Shown here: positions 9,914 through 22,404 of the stretch, in pieces | Position numbering within the stretch: the first letter of the stretch is position 1 | Layout of the letters: the number at the start of each line of letters is the position of its first letter | NCBI GenBank assembly: GCA_032716605.1 | Contig: CM064509.1 | Location: 37,791,921-37,855,920, forward strand | Length of the DNA: 64,000 bases | Source: Paralithodes platypus | Taxonomy: Eukaryota > Arthropoda > Malacostraca > Decapoda > Lithodidae | Direction of reading: 5' to 3' | The notes under the pieces: model-generated | Told to the model about the DNA's origin: nothing | Seen by the model: only the letters and a program-made list of their open reading frames with translations | Database searches by the model: none | Made by a program: the position numbers and the translations under genes

Positions 9914-10249
9914 TTAAGGGGAGGTTTTTAGTTTGGTCTGTAGATATCCATCAAGCTTAAGATTACACCCCCTTGAGCTCCTTTCAAGATAAATTTGTAA
10001 ATTTTTCGGTAGAAAAATTTCCCGGCTGATAGCCGGTTCCTCCTAAATTACAGGCTCGCTATCGCTCGCCAGGATAAAATCGACACCTAAATTGCACGAA
10101 AGATCTTAAAATTGACGGAAATAGGGCGAAAGTTCTTAAAATCGCCAAACTAATGGGGCGACTGTCTTAAAATCTCAAAAGCAATGGGGCTAAACATGAG
10201 AGAGAAAGGGGTCCAGAAAAAAATCCCTCAAGTCGATATCTCCCCTTAA
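9914..10249 (+). mobile_element. TTAA-flanked MITE, family A
   Basis: Complete copy with TTAA 9914-9917 and 10246-10249. Its second hairpin reads CCGGCT-GAT-AGCCGG: the last stem pair is changed on both sides relative to CCGGCC-GAA-GGCCGG. Confidence 0.85.
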
Positions 10250-10396
10250 CTACATGAGATGGGAGGTGATTCCACTCTTGGATGCTGCGGGGAAAAAAAT
10301 AATTGTCTAAATATGTCCGTGCTTTCCTGATACGTGTGGTAGTTTAGGTTGTGGCTGCGTCTTGTAAATCGTAATGTAATGCAACATGTCAAATTA

Positions 10397-10427
<31 letters not shown>

Positions 10428-11264
10428 ACACAGTGCACGTCACAAAGGATAGATAGGAGTATGGACGAGATGGGTTGGGTGTGAGGGGGATCTGCCGGGT
10501 GTGGGCCAATCGGCGCTCAGCAGACCCCCGTAATCTTGTGTTAATCTCTGATCGTTTTGGTGGGGTCAGTACTCAAGGTATTAGTGAATTGGGGTTGGGT
10601 GTGACAGGGATCTGCCTTTTGTGGGCCGATTGGTTTTTTGCAGACTCCCGTTTTCTTATGTTCTTATGTATAATTACAAGAACCTCTCAGGGAAGTGCCG
10701 TTGTTAAGGCTAAACTTCCCGAATTACATCTGATCTGATCTGAGTGATGACATGAGAACTTGGATGGCTTCGTAGAGCATATTTACCATAATAGGCTTAG
10801 GGCGACACGTGGCTACATCCAACCACACTTGCATTTATTATACATGAGATTACAGTATCCTCGGTGTCTTTTCAACTGACGGTAAATTGCAAAGTTCCCA
10901 TCAAGATTTCTCAGTTATTTTGAAGATTTTGTAGTGAAATACGGGGCTAATTATGTAAACTTGGTCTTAATATGATGGAGAGACAGTAGTTTAATATTAT
11001 CCCATCCAGTATCGATAAAATAGCTGCTAAGGGATTCAATTTATCGTCAGCTGAAAATAAACAGAGGATAGTTCAGTTGGATGGCGGAAGTATTGCCTTT
11101 ATAGCGGCACTCCCTGATGTGTGTTTTTGTTTGCGGTTTGGGTCTATTGTATTACTATGGTACTGAATTAGACCTGTAACGTTCTCGTGATAGGCGTTAG
11201 TAGCCTACATTTCGTAAAAACATAAATCTGTGTGCAGTGCTAAAATGAATGACACTTGATTCAT
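10250..11264. other. intron sequence with (AT)n and a LINE 3' fragment
   Basis: A short AT tract lies at 10399-10426. 10462-10672 is a plus-strand copy of the non-coding 3' end of the CR1/L2-like LINE (GGGTTGGGTGTGAGGGGGAT, GTGGGCCGATTGG, ending near TTCTTATGTTCTTATG). About 10680-11264 shows no gene or familiar repeat. Confidence 0.6.
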
Positions 11265-14160
11265 AAGAACATAAGAAAATGGGAGTCTGCAAAAAGCCAA
11301 TCGGCCCACACAAGGCAGATCCCTGTCACACCCAACCCCAATTACTAGGCCCAACTCACTAATGCCTTGAGTACTGACCCCACCAAAACGGTCAGAGATT
11401 AACACAAGATTACGGGGGTCTGCTGAGCGCCGATTGGCCCACACCTGGTAGATCCCCCTCACACCCAACCCATCTCGTCCATATGCCTATCTAATTTTAT
11501 CTTAAAGCTCCCTATCGTTCTTGATCCCACTATATCACTCGGTAGCCTATTCCACCCATCTACAACTCTGTTACCAAACCAATATTTGCCTATATCTTTT
11601 CTGAAACGAAATTTATCTAATTTGAAACCATTTGTTCGAGTTCTTTCGCTATCACTGAGCTTCAGTACATTTGTCATGTCTCCTTTATTTGTCCCACTAA
11701 CCCACTTGAACACTTCTATCATATCCCCTCTAACTCTGCGTCTTTCTAACGAATGTAAGCCTAATTTTTTTAACCTTTCTTCATATGGTAGATTTCTAAT
11801 ATTATGAATATTTTTTTCATTCTTCGCTGTACTCTCTCCAACGAATCTATGTCCATTCTGTAATAAGGACACCAAAATTGGACAGCATAATCCATATGGG
11901 GTCTCACTAATGACAAGTAAAGTTTCAAGATAACATCGGCAGTTCTGTTACTCACACTCCTTGAGATGAACCCTAGAATCCTGTTTGCCTTGTTACGAAC
12001 GCTTATACACTGTTTTCTAGGTTTTAAATCGTTGCTAACAAACACACCCAAATCTTTCTCGCAGTCTGAGTTTTCTAATTCAGCATTAGCTAGTTTATAT
12101 TTTGCATTAGTGTTCGTCTTCCCTATCTTTCATACCTTGCATTTGTCAATGTTAAAATTCATCTGCCATTTTACTGACCATTCGTGTAAGGTATCTAGAT
12201 CCCTTTGGAGGCACCCTATGTCGCTATCTGAATCTATTGGTCTCCCTATTTTGGTATCGTCTGCGAATTTACGTATCCTACTAGTTATACCTAAATCAAG
12301 GTCATTTATGTATATAGTAAATTATTATGTTCTATCCAACAACCAACTCTACTCCTAAAATCGATTAATGAAATATTATAAACACATAACAGAGGACCCA
12401 ATACAGATCCCTGGGGGACACCACTCTTGACTGATCCCCATTCTGACTTGGTACCATTTATGCTGACTCTCTGCTTCCTACCAATTAGCCATGACCTAAT
12501 CCATCCCAACAACGCCCCACCTATTCCATGCGCCTCAACTTTTCTCATCAATCTCTCATGAGGGACTCTGTCGAAAGCTTTACTGAAATCTAAATATATA
12601 ATATCATATGACTTGTCATTATCTACTGCTTCATATACCTCTGAGAAAAAACTAAGCAAATTTGTAAGGCAAGACCGTCCCTGAGTGAATCCATGCTGAG
12701 AAGAATTTATTAAATTAAATGTTTCTAAGTGGTTTCTATTTTTACTAGCAATAATAATTGACTCTAGTAGCTTTCCTATGATTGAAGTGAGACTAATGGG
12801 ACGGTAATTGGATGCTATTGATGTATCACCTTTTTTGAAGATCGGAACTACATTTGCAAGCTTCCAAGCATCTGGAACTAAACCGGTTTATAATGACTTG
12901 TTAAACAGAAATGTTAATGGGTAACTTAACTCATCTCTGCATTCTTTTAATACTCTAGCATATACCTCATCCGGACCATGCGATTTCTGAGGTTTCAGTC
13001 TCAATTTCCTTAAGCACATAATTTCTACTTATAGTAACCGCACTTAAGCTATTTTCTATACTATCGCTATATACCTTACGGACTTCTGGAAACTGTGCCA
13101 AATGTTAATTTGTGAAAACGGAAAGAAATTGATTATTTAATGTACTGCACATTTCTAAATCATTTTCTGTCATTTCTCCTATCGAAGTTTTAAGGGGACC
13201 AATTATCCTACATCTCTAACCTTGGTTTTATATAGTTGGTAAAAAGCTTTAGGATTATTTTTTGAGTCATTTGCAACCTTGATTTTATAATTTCTTTTCT
13301 CTTTCCTAATATCCTTTTTGACCCGTCTTGATAAATTATGATAGTAAGCAAGTAGGTGAATTTCGCCTTTCTTAATTTTTCTATAGATTCCTATATTTGT
13401 TCCGAGAAAGTCTAATAATCTATTATTCATCCATTTGGGTTGGTTCTGTGTTGATCTAAATTTTCTTTTGGGGATATATTTATTTTGCGCATTGAATACT
13501 GACTTGATAAAATTATCGTATGTATCTAACAAATTTGATGTCTCTTCCTGACTTAAGCTAGGGATATGGGGTACACGCATTTGGACACCTGGATAGACTT
13601 AATTTTTTGACCATAGGGTCCGTTAATAGGGCTCTTCTTAACCCACCATAATTGGCTTTTCTGAAGTCAGGTATTAATGTCGTATTCTCTCTGGTATAAC
13701 CTCTCCATTGTATATTAACCCTCTCCGACATATGACGCAATTACCTTTCCATTGTATATTAAAATACACAGAATTGTGATAACTATTTCCTAGGTGGTCC
13801 CCGAATTCTACATTATGTTATCATATGTTCATTGTTACTGAAAACTAAATCGAGAATATTGTTACCTCTAGTCGGCGTATCTATGAATTGAGATAAAAAA
13901 CTATCTTGTATTACCTCAATAAACTCCTTTGAGTCGGAGTCGCCTATTTGGTGCTGCCAATCTATATTCGGAAAATTAAAATCCCCCATAATGCACACAT
14001 TGCTAAACCTTGATGCTATTTTAATTTCCTCCCATAAAGACGTTTCGCCATTTCTACTCATATAAGGCGGTCTATACATAACTCCAATAACTATGGTCTC
14101 ACTACCTTCGTTAACCTCTACCCAAACACTTTCATTATCGTTATTTAGTCTAATACCTGC
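11265..14160 (-). mobile_element. decayed CR1/L2-like non-LTR retrotransposon
   Basis: Minus-strand element read from 14160 to 11265. Endonuclease fragment: GDFNFPNIDW..LDLVF at about 13813-14079. Linker: 13203-13580. Reverse transcriptase: YLDFSKAFDRVPH and SGVPQGSVLGPLL at 12390-12620, active-site FADD at 12256-12267. C-terminal region: SLVRPHMDYAVQFW near 11900 and RVVDGWNRLP near 11540. A 3' UTR ends near 11265 in GTTCTTATG. There are several frameshifts, stops and a ~60 bp insertion just before the FADD segment, so it is dead. Such elements copy themselves by target-primed reverse transcription. The 5' end is cut by a MITE at 14161. Confidence 0.9.
12256..12620 (-). pseudogene. reverse transcriptase core of the CR1/L2-like element
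   Basis: Palm-domain motifs are readable on the minus strand: YLDFSKAFDRVPH, then GWIRSWL.GRKQRV, then SGVPQGSVLGPLL, then FADDT. The frame breaks between the last two because about 60 bp are inserted around 12305-12365. No full-length frame remains. Confidence 0.85.
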
Positions 14161-14549
14161 TTAAGGGGAGGTTTTTAGTTTGTTTCCTACTCCTCCAGCA
14201 ATCTTAAAATTTCACCCCCTTGACCCCCTTTCAAGATAAATTTGTAAATTTTTCGGTAGAAAAAATTCCCGGCCGAAGGCCGGTTGGGGCTCTTAAATTA
14301 CAGGCTCGCTATCGCTCGCCAGGAAAATATCGACACCTAAATGGCACGAAGGGTCTTAAAAGTGACATAAATGGGGCGAAAATTCATAAAATCGCCAAAC
14401 TAATGGGGCAAACGTCTTAAAATCTCAAAAGCAATGGGGCTAGACATTTTATGGACTCTTTTATGGTAAGGATGAACTGTATGCCCAGGATGGAGTACAT
14501 CTCTCTCGACCTTGGCCAGCTCATTCGACAAGATTGTTGCGGGGTTTTG
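14161..14549 (+). mobile_element. MITE family A, 3'-truncated
   Basis: Starts at TTAA 14161 directly against the LINE and carries the A landmarks through AATGGGGCTAGACAT, then stops near 14447. The ~100 bp to 14549 is unassigned. Confidence 0.8.
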
Positions 14550-14893
14550 TTAAGTGGAGGTTTTTAGTTTGTTTCCTACTCCTCCAACAATCTTTAAATT
14601 TCACCCCCTTGACCCCCTTTCAAGATAGATGTGTACATTTTTCGGTAGAAAAATGTCCCGGCCGAAGGCCGATTACCCTTAAATTACAGGCTCGCTATCG
14701 CTCGCCAGGATAAAATCGACACCTACTGTAAATGGCGCGAAAGGTCTTAAAATTGACAGAATGGGGCGGAAATTCTTAAAAATCACCAAACTAATGGGGC
14801 AAACGTCTTAAAATCTCAAAAGCAATGGGGCTAGAGATATGAGGGAGAAAGAGGTCAAGAAAAAAGTCCCCTCAAGTGGAAATCTCCCTTTAA
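14550..14893 (+). mobile_element. TTAA-flanked MITE, family A
   Basis: TTAAGTGGAGGTTTTTAG at the left, CTCCCTTTAA at the right, all internal landmarks present. The third AATGGGGC repeat unit is shortened (GACAGAATGGGGCGG), a subfamily trait shared with 26659, 41665 and 47723. Confidence 0.85.
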
Positions 14894-15452
14894 TGTGTGT
14901 GTGTGTGTGTTTTATGAATTTTACAGATGCAAATTATTGCCTATCCCACATTTCAACCTCTAGCCACACCATGTCATGATTTGGACAGGGCTTGGGCTAG
15001 GTCTGGGTCTATGCAGTGTTGGTAATGTGATATTGATATGTGATATGTAGGACTATTCTAATACATATGGGGGTCGAGATGTTTCGCAGCAAGTGACGTT
15101 TCGCCGCAGGTACGGTCAGAATTTCTCTCTTTCTCTGGCTTGTGTCCATTCGGCCCCATTCAGCCAACTATTTTAAGACGTTTATCCCCATCTAGGTGTC
15201 GATTTCTTCCTGGCGAGCGCTAGCGAGCCAGCATTATATGAAGAAATCCGGCACCCAAGTATGTTTTGATCAATAATTGGTATCGGCAATATCTAAGTTT
15301 CACGTCTTCATATCGAGTGAAATATACAAACATGTTCCTACACTTACCCACCCTATTCAACATCTGACATTTACTGCCAGGTGAAAAAACAAGCCAAGAT
15401 AATTATAGAATGTAGATTGAAATAATAACTGCTTGTATATCCGCCATGTGTT
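14894..15452. mobile_element. half MITE B joined to half MITE D
   Basis: 14894-15118 has a short TG tract and nothing else recognised. 15119-15249 is the left half of family B up to AAGAAATCCGGC. It then changes, with a GGC microhomology, into family D (CACCAAGTATGTTTTGATCA) to about 15370. 15371-15452 is unassigned. Confidence 0.6.
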
Positions 15453-15520
<68 letters not shown>

Positions 15521-15566
15521 TGTTACATCTTTCCCAGTTATTTTTCCTAAAAAATAATTATATTTA

Positions 15567-15652
<86 letters not shown>

Positions 15653-15712
15653 GTTACATCTTTCCCAGCTATTTTTCCTAAAAAAAATATATATTTACTC
15701 TATCTCACTATA

Positions 15713-15776
<64 letters not shown>

Positions 15777-16200
15777 TCACTCTCTTCTCGTTGTTACCTC
15801 TGCCCAGTATCTCCTCCTTTTTCCTCAATATTTATCTATCTCACTATATCTCTCTCACTATCCTCTCTCTCTCTCTCTCTCTTCTTCTCTCTCTCCTCTC
15901 TTCTCTCTTATCATTTTCATCTTCAGTTATTTTCATAAATCCTTACTTTTATATTTACACTATCTCTCTCTCTCTCTCTCTCTCCCCCCCTCTCTCTTCC
16001 CCCTCCCTCCCTCCTTCTCTCTCCTCCCTCTCTCCCCTCCTCTCTCGCCTCCGCTCCCTCCTTCCCTCTCGCTCCTCTCTCTCTCTCTCTCTCTCTCTCT
16101 CCGTCTCATCTCCTCTCTCTCGCTCTGTCGTCTATTAGATACTGTTGAAATAGGTTTTCTATATCGCTCGCTCTCGCTAATTCCTCTCCGCTCTCGCTCT
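15453..16200. repeat. large CT-rich microsatellite region
   Basis: Long CT tracts at 15453-15518, 15571-15649 and 15714-15780, separated by near-identical spacers (GTTGTTACATCTTTCCCAG), then impure CT/CCCT sequence. The spacers show that a unit of about 125 bp was duplicated together with its CT tract. Leu/Ser-rich reading frames are artefacts. Confidence 0.85.
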
Positions 16201-17394
16201 CTCTCGTCTCTCTCTAGAGATACTGTTGAAATAATATTGTGTGTGGTCTGCTCTGTCCTATATCTCACTATCTATAGCTCACCTATCTCTCTCTCTCACG
16301 TCACCACTATCTGCTCTCTCGCTCCTCTCTCCTCTATCTCTCTTATTCTATCTATCTCTCCTCTCATCCGCTCCTCTCCTTCTCCGCTCATCTCTCATCT
16401 CGCTCCTCCTCGTCTCTCTCATGAATACGGTTGAAAATCTGTATTGTATGGGGTGTTCTGTTATCTTATATCTAGCTATCCGCTCTCGTCACTCACTATC
16501 TCTCTCATCACCCATATCTCTCCTCTCTCTCCTCTCTCACTATCTCTCTGCTCTCTCTCATCTCTCTCTCTCATCTCTCCTCTCCTCTCTCCCTCCCCCC
16601 CTCCATGCGCTCTCCTCTCTTCCTCCCCCATCCCCACCCCCCGACACCCCCGAATTACCAGTTTGGGAGTGTGGCCCCCCTGGAGGCTTGGGGGGGGGGG
16701 TGGGTTTCCTAATGAGGGAGCTGCCCCGCTGCCCCGCTGCCCTGCCCTAAGGGTTGTTGTACCCAACCCGCAACCCACTTCGGAACACTGAGTAACATTT
16801 CCCAGGCATTAGTATTTAAAGGTATTACAATTTGACAAACCATTATATACATAGTATATCAGTACACTACCAACACACACACACAACACACACACACACA
16901 CACACACAAAACTAACACATACAACCACACACCACACACACACACTTAATCTATACTACTGCCCGCCGGTCTCCTTTTCCTCTCGCTTTATCATATAAAT
17001 AATATATATATCATCTATCTATCTATCTATCTACTATCTATCTATCTACTCTATCGAGCTATCTATCTACCCCCCACCTCACCCTGACCCCAGGAGCTGC
17101 TGTTCCAGGGGGGGGGGGGGGTGCGGGGTCCCTGGGGTATGTACCATGGCAACCAACCTCTTCTTGTACAGTCACTTATACTGCCCTTGCATTAGACTCA
17201 ACACACTCACAATCTCTCCTCTCTCTCTCTGCTCTCTCTGTGCCCCCCCCCCACCCCCCCCCCCCCCTCATCTACTCTAACTCCTCACTCTCACTCTCTC
17301 ACTCTCTCGTCACTCCATCCTCTATTCTCACGTCCCTCTCACGTCTCCTCTTCTCTCTCGCTTCTCGCTCTCATCTCTCGTCATCTCTCTCTTG

Positions 17395-18330
17395 ATTTTC
17401 AAAAGGGCCTTTGAACCAAGTTACCCACAAATCGGTTTACTGCTAAACTAAAAGAACTAAAAGCGCATGGAAGCAAGACCGGTGTGTTGAAATGGGATAG
17501 AAAATTGGCTCGGCGACAGAAAGCAAAGAGTAGTCATAAACGGTAAGGCATCTAAATGGACCAATGGATAACGTAGCGGGGTACCCCAGTGATCGGTACT
17601 AGGACCAATTCTTCTTTCTAATTTACACATCAACGACATAGATGAGGGTCTCACCCTGGGTCACCAAATTCCTCAAAATTTTTGCGTTGAAACGATACAG
17701 AAAATTGCAAATAGCGTACGCCTCAAAAGAACAAGGTGACGTATTATGCAACACAATCTAGATAAGTTGTCACGTTGGGCCCAAATTTGGCAAATGAGTT
17801 TCAATGCGGATAAATGTAAAGTACTACATATCGGATACCAAAGTGAGACAGTAAACTATTCGATGAATGGCACTCAGCTTAAGAATGTAGACAGAGGAAC
17901 CGATCTGGGAGTAGCAATATCGAGTAACCTAAAACCGAGTCAACAATGTTCAGAAGTTGTTAAGAAGGCAAACAAAATAATTGGCTTTATAGGCAGGTCA
18001 TATTTTAGCATAAATCCAAAGAAGTTATCCGAACCCTTTTACAATTCCTTAGTCCGTCCGCGCGCCCTCTTCTGGAATACTTTGCGTTCAATCCTGGTGC
18101 CCCTTATTACCAAAAAGATATAGCCAAGCTAGACCGCTTCAACGTAGAGTTACCAAAATGATTAACCTAGGCCTAAAGAACAAACCATAACATAACGAAG
18201 AAGCGTCTTAGAGAATTAAAATATATTTCCTTATACCGCCAACGCAGATTAAGAGGCGAACTTTAATTCATGTGTTCAAAGGCCATTGACGATATTGAAA
18301 CTTTAGAAAGTACCTTCACTATCGACCAAT
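17395..18330 (+). pseudogene. CR1/L2-like reverse transcriptase 3' fragment (copy 1)
   Basis: Plus-strand remnants of the same class of element as 11265-14160. They include DFQKAFE near 17396, a 125-codon open segment at 17746-18123 beginning QHNLDKLSRWAQIWQMSF, and NADKCKVLHIGYQ..LGVAISSNLKPSQQC. Small indels break the frame. It does not encode an active enzyme. Confidence 0.8.
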
Positions 18331-18966
18331 CCTAATTATCACGCGGGGAAACGGTTTGCAAAATTATTAGTACAGCATCTTTTAACTCGCACGAATCTAA
18401 GAATTTCTTCTTCAATCGGAGTTGTCAAACTTTGTGGATGGGTCTGCCCCGAGGCGCTATAGACTTGCAGCACAACCGTTGATTTCTTTACAAAACTGGC
18501 GCCTAGACAAATATCTCGCATCAAACCCGCGACTGACTGCGTTTGTAAATGAATAACTTTATTATATTCCCCCCACAGATTCATCAAGAATTATTGAGTA
18601 TATACAGTATATGACTAAGACGTTACTCTCTTTTTCCCAGATATACGAAAGATCACTTATAACTGTGTTATGTTACTAACCCATCTGTCCCCTACTAACT
18701 TCCTAATCCTTTCCTAATCCTCTATCCTGGCCACGGTACATTAGTTTCTAGGGCAGTAGTTTCCCTTTTCTCAATGTTCCCCCCTTAACCCACATCTAAA
18801 TAAAACCAAAACCACTGTTTGGACACTTGATCCTCAGCGATCCTCAGGACAAGCAGCCTAGAGAGGTCACTAAACCTGTTGTTGCTTGATTTCTTTTTTA
18901 CTATATATTTATTCTAGTGCATTGGGATTTGTAATGGTGGATTAAGATATATATATATATATATAT

Positions 18967-19022
<56 letters not shown>

Positions 19023-19678
19023 TTTTCTTTCTAGCCATCCTTCGCCAAATTCGGACAAAATACAGTATCCTCAAACTCACCCATTTTATTTTGACAATTC
19101 ACTCATATATCTTTCCGCCCATATCGTTCATTTTGCCCTACTTGGTACTGTAAGTCAAGAATAGTGTCAGTACTAGAGCCCCTTCTGCCGAAAAATGTAC
19201 AAACTCTGTGTGTGACTGTTGTATGTGTGTGTGTGTGTGAGAGAGAGTGTGTGACTGTGTGTGACTGTATGTATGTGTGTGTGTGTACATTAGCGAGAGT
19301 CTGGTGTTCCCCAGGGTGCTGTAGTGTTCCACGAGGCACCTGGGACCTAGTCCACCTCCACATAGTCCACCTCCACCCACTCCACACAGTCCATCTCCAC
19401 CCACTCCACCTCTACTTCCACATAGTCCATTTCCACACAGTCTACCTCCACCCAATCCACATCCACCTCCACATTGTCCACCTCCAACTTGGGGCACACC
19501 TCCACCCCCTACACCCCACCCACTCCACCCAGTTTGTTGTTCACTGTGGTTTAATGGCCATAATGCTCGGGAGTGTTACGTAGCATCCTGTTTGTATCCC
19601 ATGTCACCGCTGAAGAACAGAAGAACAGCCTTGGTCGGTTAGGTCATACAATTGATAGATGAGCATTTGGTCTGAGGG
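18331..19678. repeat. AT/poly-T tract and CCACCTCCAC minisatellite (copy 1)
   Basis: 18331-18940 is LINE tail and unassigned sequence. A short AT tract precedes a poly-T run at about 18969-19021 (only about 28 T in copy 2). A TG-rich tract lies near 19204-19285, and 19346-19525 is a CCACCTCCACATAGT-like tandem repeat. Confidence 0.7.
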
Positions 19679-19894
19679 TTAAGCCGGTATCACACGAGAG
19701 CTTTTATAGTCAACATTCGATGATCAAAAAATTTCTGGCAACATTTCTGGAATATTTTGCAACGGTATCGGAAACTAGACTGGTGATAGATGAATTTAGG
19801 TCACCGAAATATTATAAATGGTGACTTCATCAGCTGCCAGACCAGTATTAAGGATAAATGTTGAGTGAAAAAGTGCTCGTGTGATACCAGCTTT
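19679..19894. mobile_element. MITE family C (copy 1)
   Basis: Left end TTAAGCCGGTATCACACGAG; right end CTCGTGTGATACCAGCTTTA. The duplicate is at 24656-24873. Confidence 0.8.
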
Positions 19895-19899
19895 AGGCT

Positions 19900-20135
19900 A
19901 TCCCTCGTGAAGGTTGTTGTTGTTATTGTTATTGTTGTTTCCCTGGCTGTCCTGACCGGCGCAGGAGGCCAAGGCCACATAACCAAGCACCCCCACAGAA
20001 CCCTCCCTGTCTTTTCGACCACTATGAATGCCCCGGTGGACCGAAAAACAAAACCAACCGCTCCCGAATGCGAGTGGCTGTGGAGGGTTCGGAAACGCCC
20101 GGGACACCAAAGCCCCACCCAAGGCCCTGTGTCCC
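19900..20135 (-). mobile_element. retroposon E fragment (copy 1)
   Basis: Reverse complement of the element at 57245-57650: AAC-rich 3' tail (as GTTGTTATTGTT), CACAGAACCCTCCCTG, and GCCCGGGACACCAAAGCC. The duplicate is at 24885-25105, with deletions. Confidence 0.7.
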
Positions 20136-21308
20136 TTAACCCAAGGAGTGTGAGACTGGCCTGTGACAAACGTAGTTATATGCGAATTAATTACCTTCGA
20201 TTTTGACAGAATTCGTTATAACTACCATATAAGCAATTTATTTTCTTCTCTATGTGCGTGTTATTTGACTTATATGATGAATATATGAACCTTGAAGAGC
20301 GATAAAAGTAGTGGGAATAGCGATTGGTGGGTGAAAAACGTATAGCTTCGCGCCCGGTCATATGCCTATGCTGAGGTAGGAGGGGGAGAGACATATATCC
20401 TCCCTCTGCAACATTTCGCAACACACTGATAGCCGTTGGAGAGATCTCAGTGTTGCCTAAGGTTTTTAAGTGACTCACTTGTGTTTACGTAACCACGTGA
20501 GAGAAATTTGCGCAACAAGTAACCAATAAATAGGGGAAATATGAGGTAAAATAGGGGAAATATGAGGTAAAATAGGGGAAATATGAGGTAAAATAGGGGA
20601 AATATGAGGTAAAATAGGGGAAATATGAGGTAAAATAGCCAATAATTGAGGAGGGGGAAGGGGGGGGTTGAGACACATGAGGATGAATGGTAAGAAATAT
20701 TCGAGGGGAATGATCTCACCTAATGACATTCCTTTGTTTTGGGGGGGGGGGGGGGGAGAGAACCCTGGGGTGTGGGAAGTTTTTTTTTGTCTGGTCTTTT
20801 GCTTCCGTGAGGCCTACACACTCGCTATAACCACATAAAACTTCCGTGAGGCTTATCGCACTTCTCGGGTTAACATTTATGAAGGGAAAGTTGAGGAGCA
20901 AATGAAAAATGCGACGTTTTGGCTAAGTCGAGAGGTCATTCCATGGAAGAGCCCCCGCCGCCCCTTTAGATCTAGAAAATATCTAAACGAAAGAAACAGT
21001 TTTGTTGGCCAGGATTTTTTTTTGTGTATCGAAACCTGTAAAAAATTATCTTGGGGGGGGGGGGTGGGGGGGGGGGGGGGGAGGTGCTAGGGAGAAAATT
21101 AATAAAAAATAATAATGAAATAATAATTGAGTCAACGAAATACGACCATCCCACCTGAGTGGCTCGGTAAATTGAGAAAAAAACCGGAGGCAAAAACGTC
21201 TGTATGTATCTTGTGTCTGTGAGGAGGCGTGGGATGTGTGTGTGTGTGTGTCCGGAGACGCAACATGACATATTTCCGACACTCTCCACCGCTGTAACCC
21301 CGCGGGAC
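20136..21308. repeat. 21-bp minisatellite and low-complexity G tracts (copy 1)
   Basis: Five to six copies of AATAGGGGAAATATGAGGTAA at about 20524-20637. Poly-G tracts are near 20741-20756 and 21053-21080. Otherwise unassigned. The frames reading Tyr/Phe/Pro repeats are artefacts. Confidence 0.75.
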
Positions 21309-21545
21309 TTAAGGGAGATAAGTCGTTTTTTGTGTCTATTAAAGTTATATATTAATAATGTGTTTTGATTTTCCCTGCTATATAACCTTCATCAGCCTTA
21401 AAAAACCACCCTAGATTCCCCTTCTCAAGACAAATTTTTACATTTTTTTCGGACGAAAAATATTCCGACCGAATGGCGGCCTCCTTTTAAAATTACAGCT
21501 CGCTTTTTCGCTCGCCCAGGAAAAAAATCGAACACCTAATAGCAC
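21309..21545 (+). mobile_element. MITE family A2 cut by the assembly gap
   Basis: Starts at TTAAGGGAGATAAGTCG and matches 26211-26445 with many single-base insertions, then ends at the Ns. Confidence 0.8.
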
Positions 21546-21645
21546 NNNNNNNNNNNNNNNNNNNNNNNNNNNNNNNNNNNNNNNNNNNNNNNNNNNNNNN
21601 NNNNNNNNNNNNNNNNNNNNNNNNNNNNNNNNNNNNNNNNNNNNN
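21546..21645. other. assembly gap (100 Ns)
   Basis: Exactly 100 N, the usual arbitrary-length scaffold join. Confidence 0.99.
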
Positions 21646-21679
21646 ATCTCTCTCTCTCTCTACCACCTCGCTATATCTA

Positions 21680-21727
<48 letters not shown>

Positions 21728-21808
21728 GATACGGTTGAAATAATATGTATGTGTCTGTCTATCTATCTATCTCACTATCTCTCTCTCTCACTCACTATCT
21801 CTCTCTCA

Positions 21809-21843
<35 letters not shown>

Positions 21844-22006
21844 CCACCCCCGGATTACCAGTTGGAGTGTGGCCCCCCTGGAGTGTCGTAATGAGGGAGC
21901 TGCCCCGCTGCTGCCCTAAGTTTGTTTACCTGCAACCCACTTCTGAACACTGAGTACATTCCCAGGCATTAGTATTACAATTGACAAACCATTAATACAT
22001 ATATAC

Positions 22007-22071
<65 letters not shown>

Positions 22072-22129
22072 AATCTATACTGCCGCTCTCTCTCTCTCTC
22101 GCTTTATATATATAAATATATATATATCC

Positions 22130-22173
<44 letters not shown>

Positions 22174-22373
22174 CCCCCCACCCTGACCCCAGGGAGCTGT
22201 TCCAGGGGGGGGGGGGGTGCGGGGTCCCTGGGGTATGTAGCCATGGCAACCAACCTCTTTCTTGTACAGTATACTGCATTATACTCACACACTCACTCTC
22301 TCTCTCTGCCCCCCCCCCCCCTCACTCTAACTCTCACTCTCACTCTCTCACTCTCTCTCACTCTCTCACTCTC

Positions 22374-22402
<29 letters not shown>

Positions 22403-22404
<2 letters not shown>

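Larger units (their letters stand above)
16201..21545. repeat. copy 1 of a block repeated across the N gap
   Basis: The sequence order (GATACTGTTGAAATAATAT, CT-rich, CA tract, CTAT tract, LINE fragment, poly-T, minisatellites, MITE C, retroposon E, MITE A2) is repeated in the same order at 21646-26578. About 18880-20720 is almost identical to 23910-25670, while the remainder differs mainly by small insertions. Copy 1 stops inside the A2 element exactly at the gap. Confidence 0.85.

Noticed and set aside
15433..16750. Long Leu/Ser-rich and Arg/Glu-rich reading frames on both strands
   Set aside because: They are translations of CT/GA microsatellites without start context, splice sites or family resemblance.
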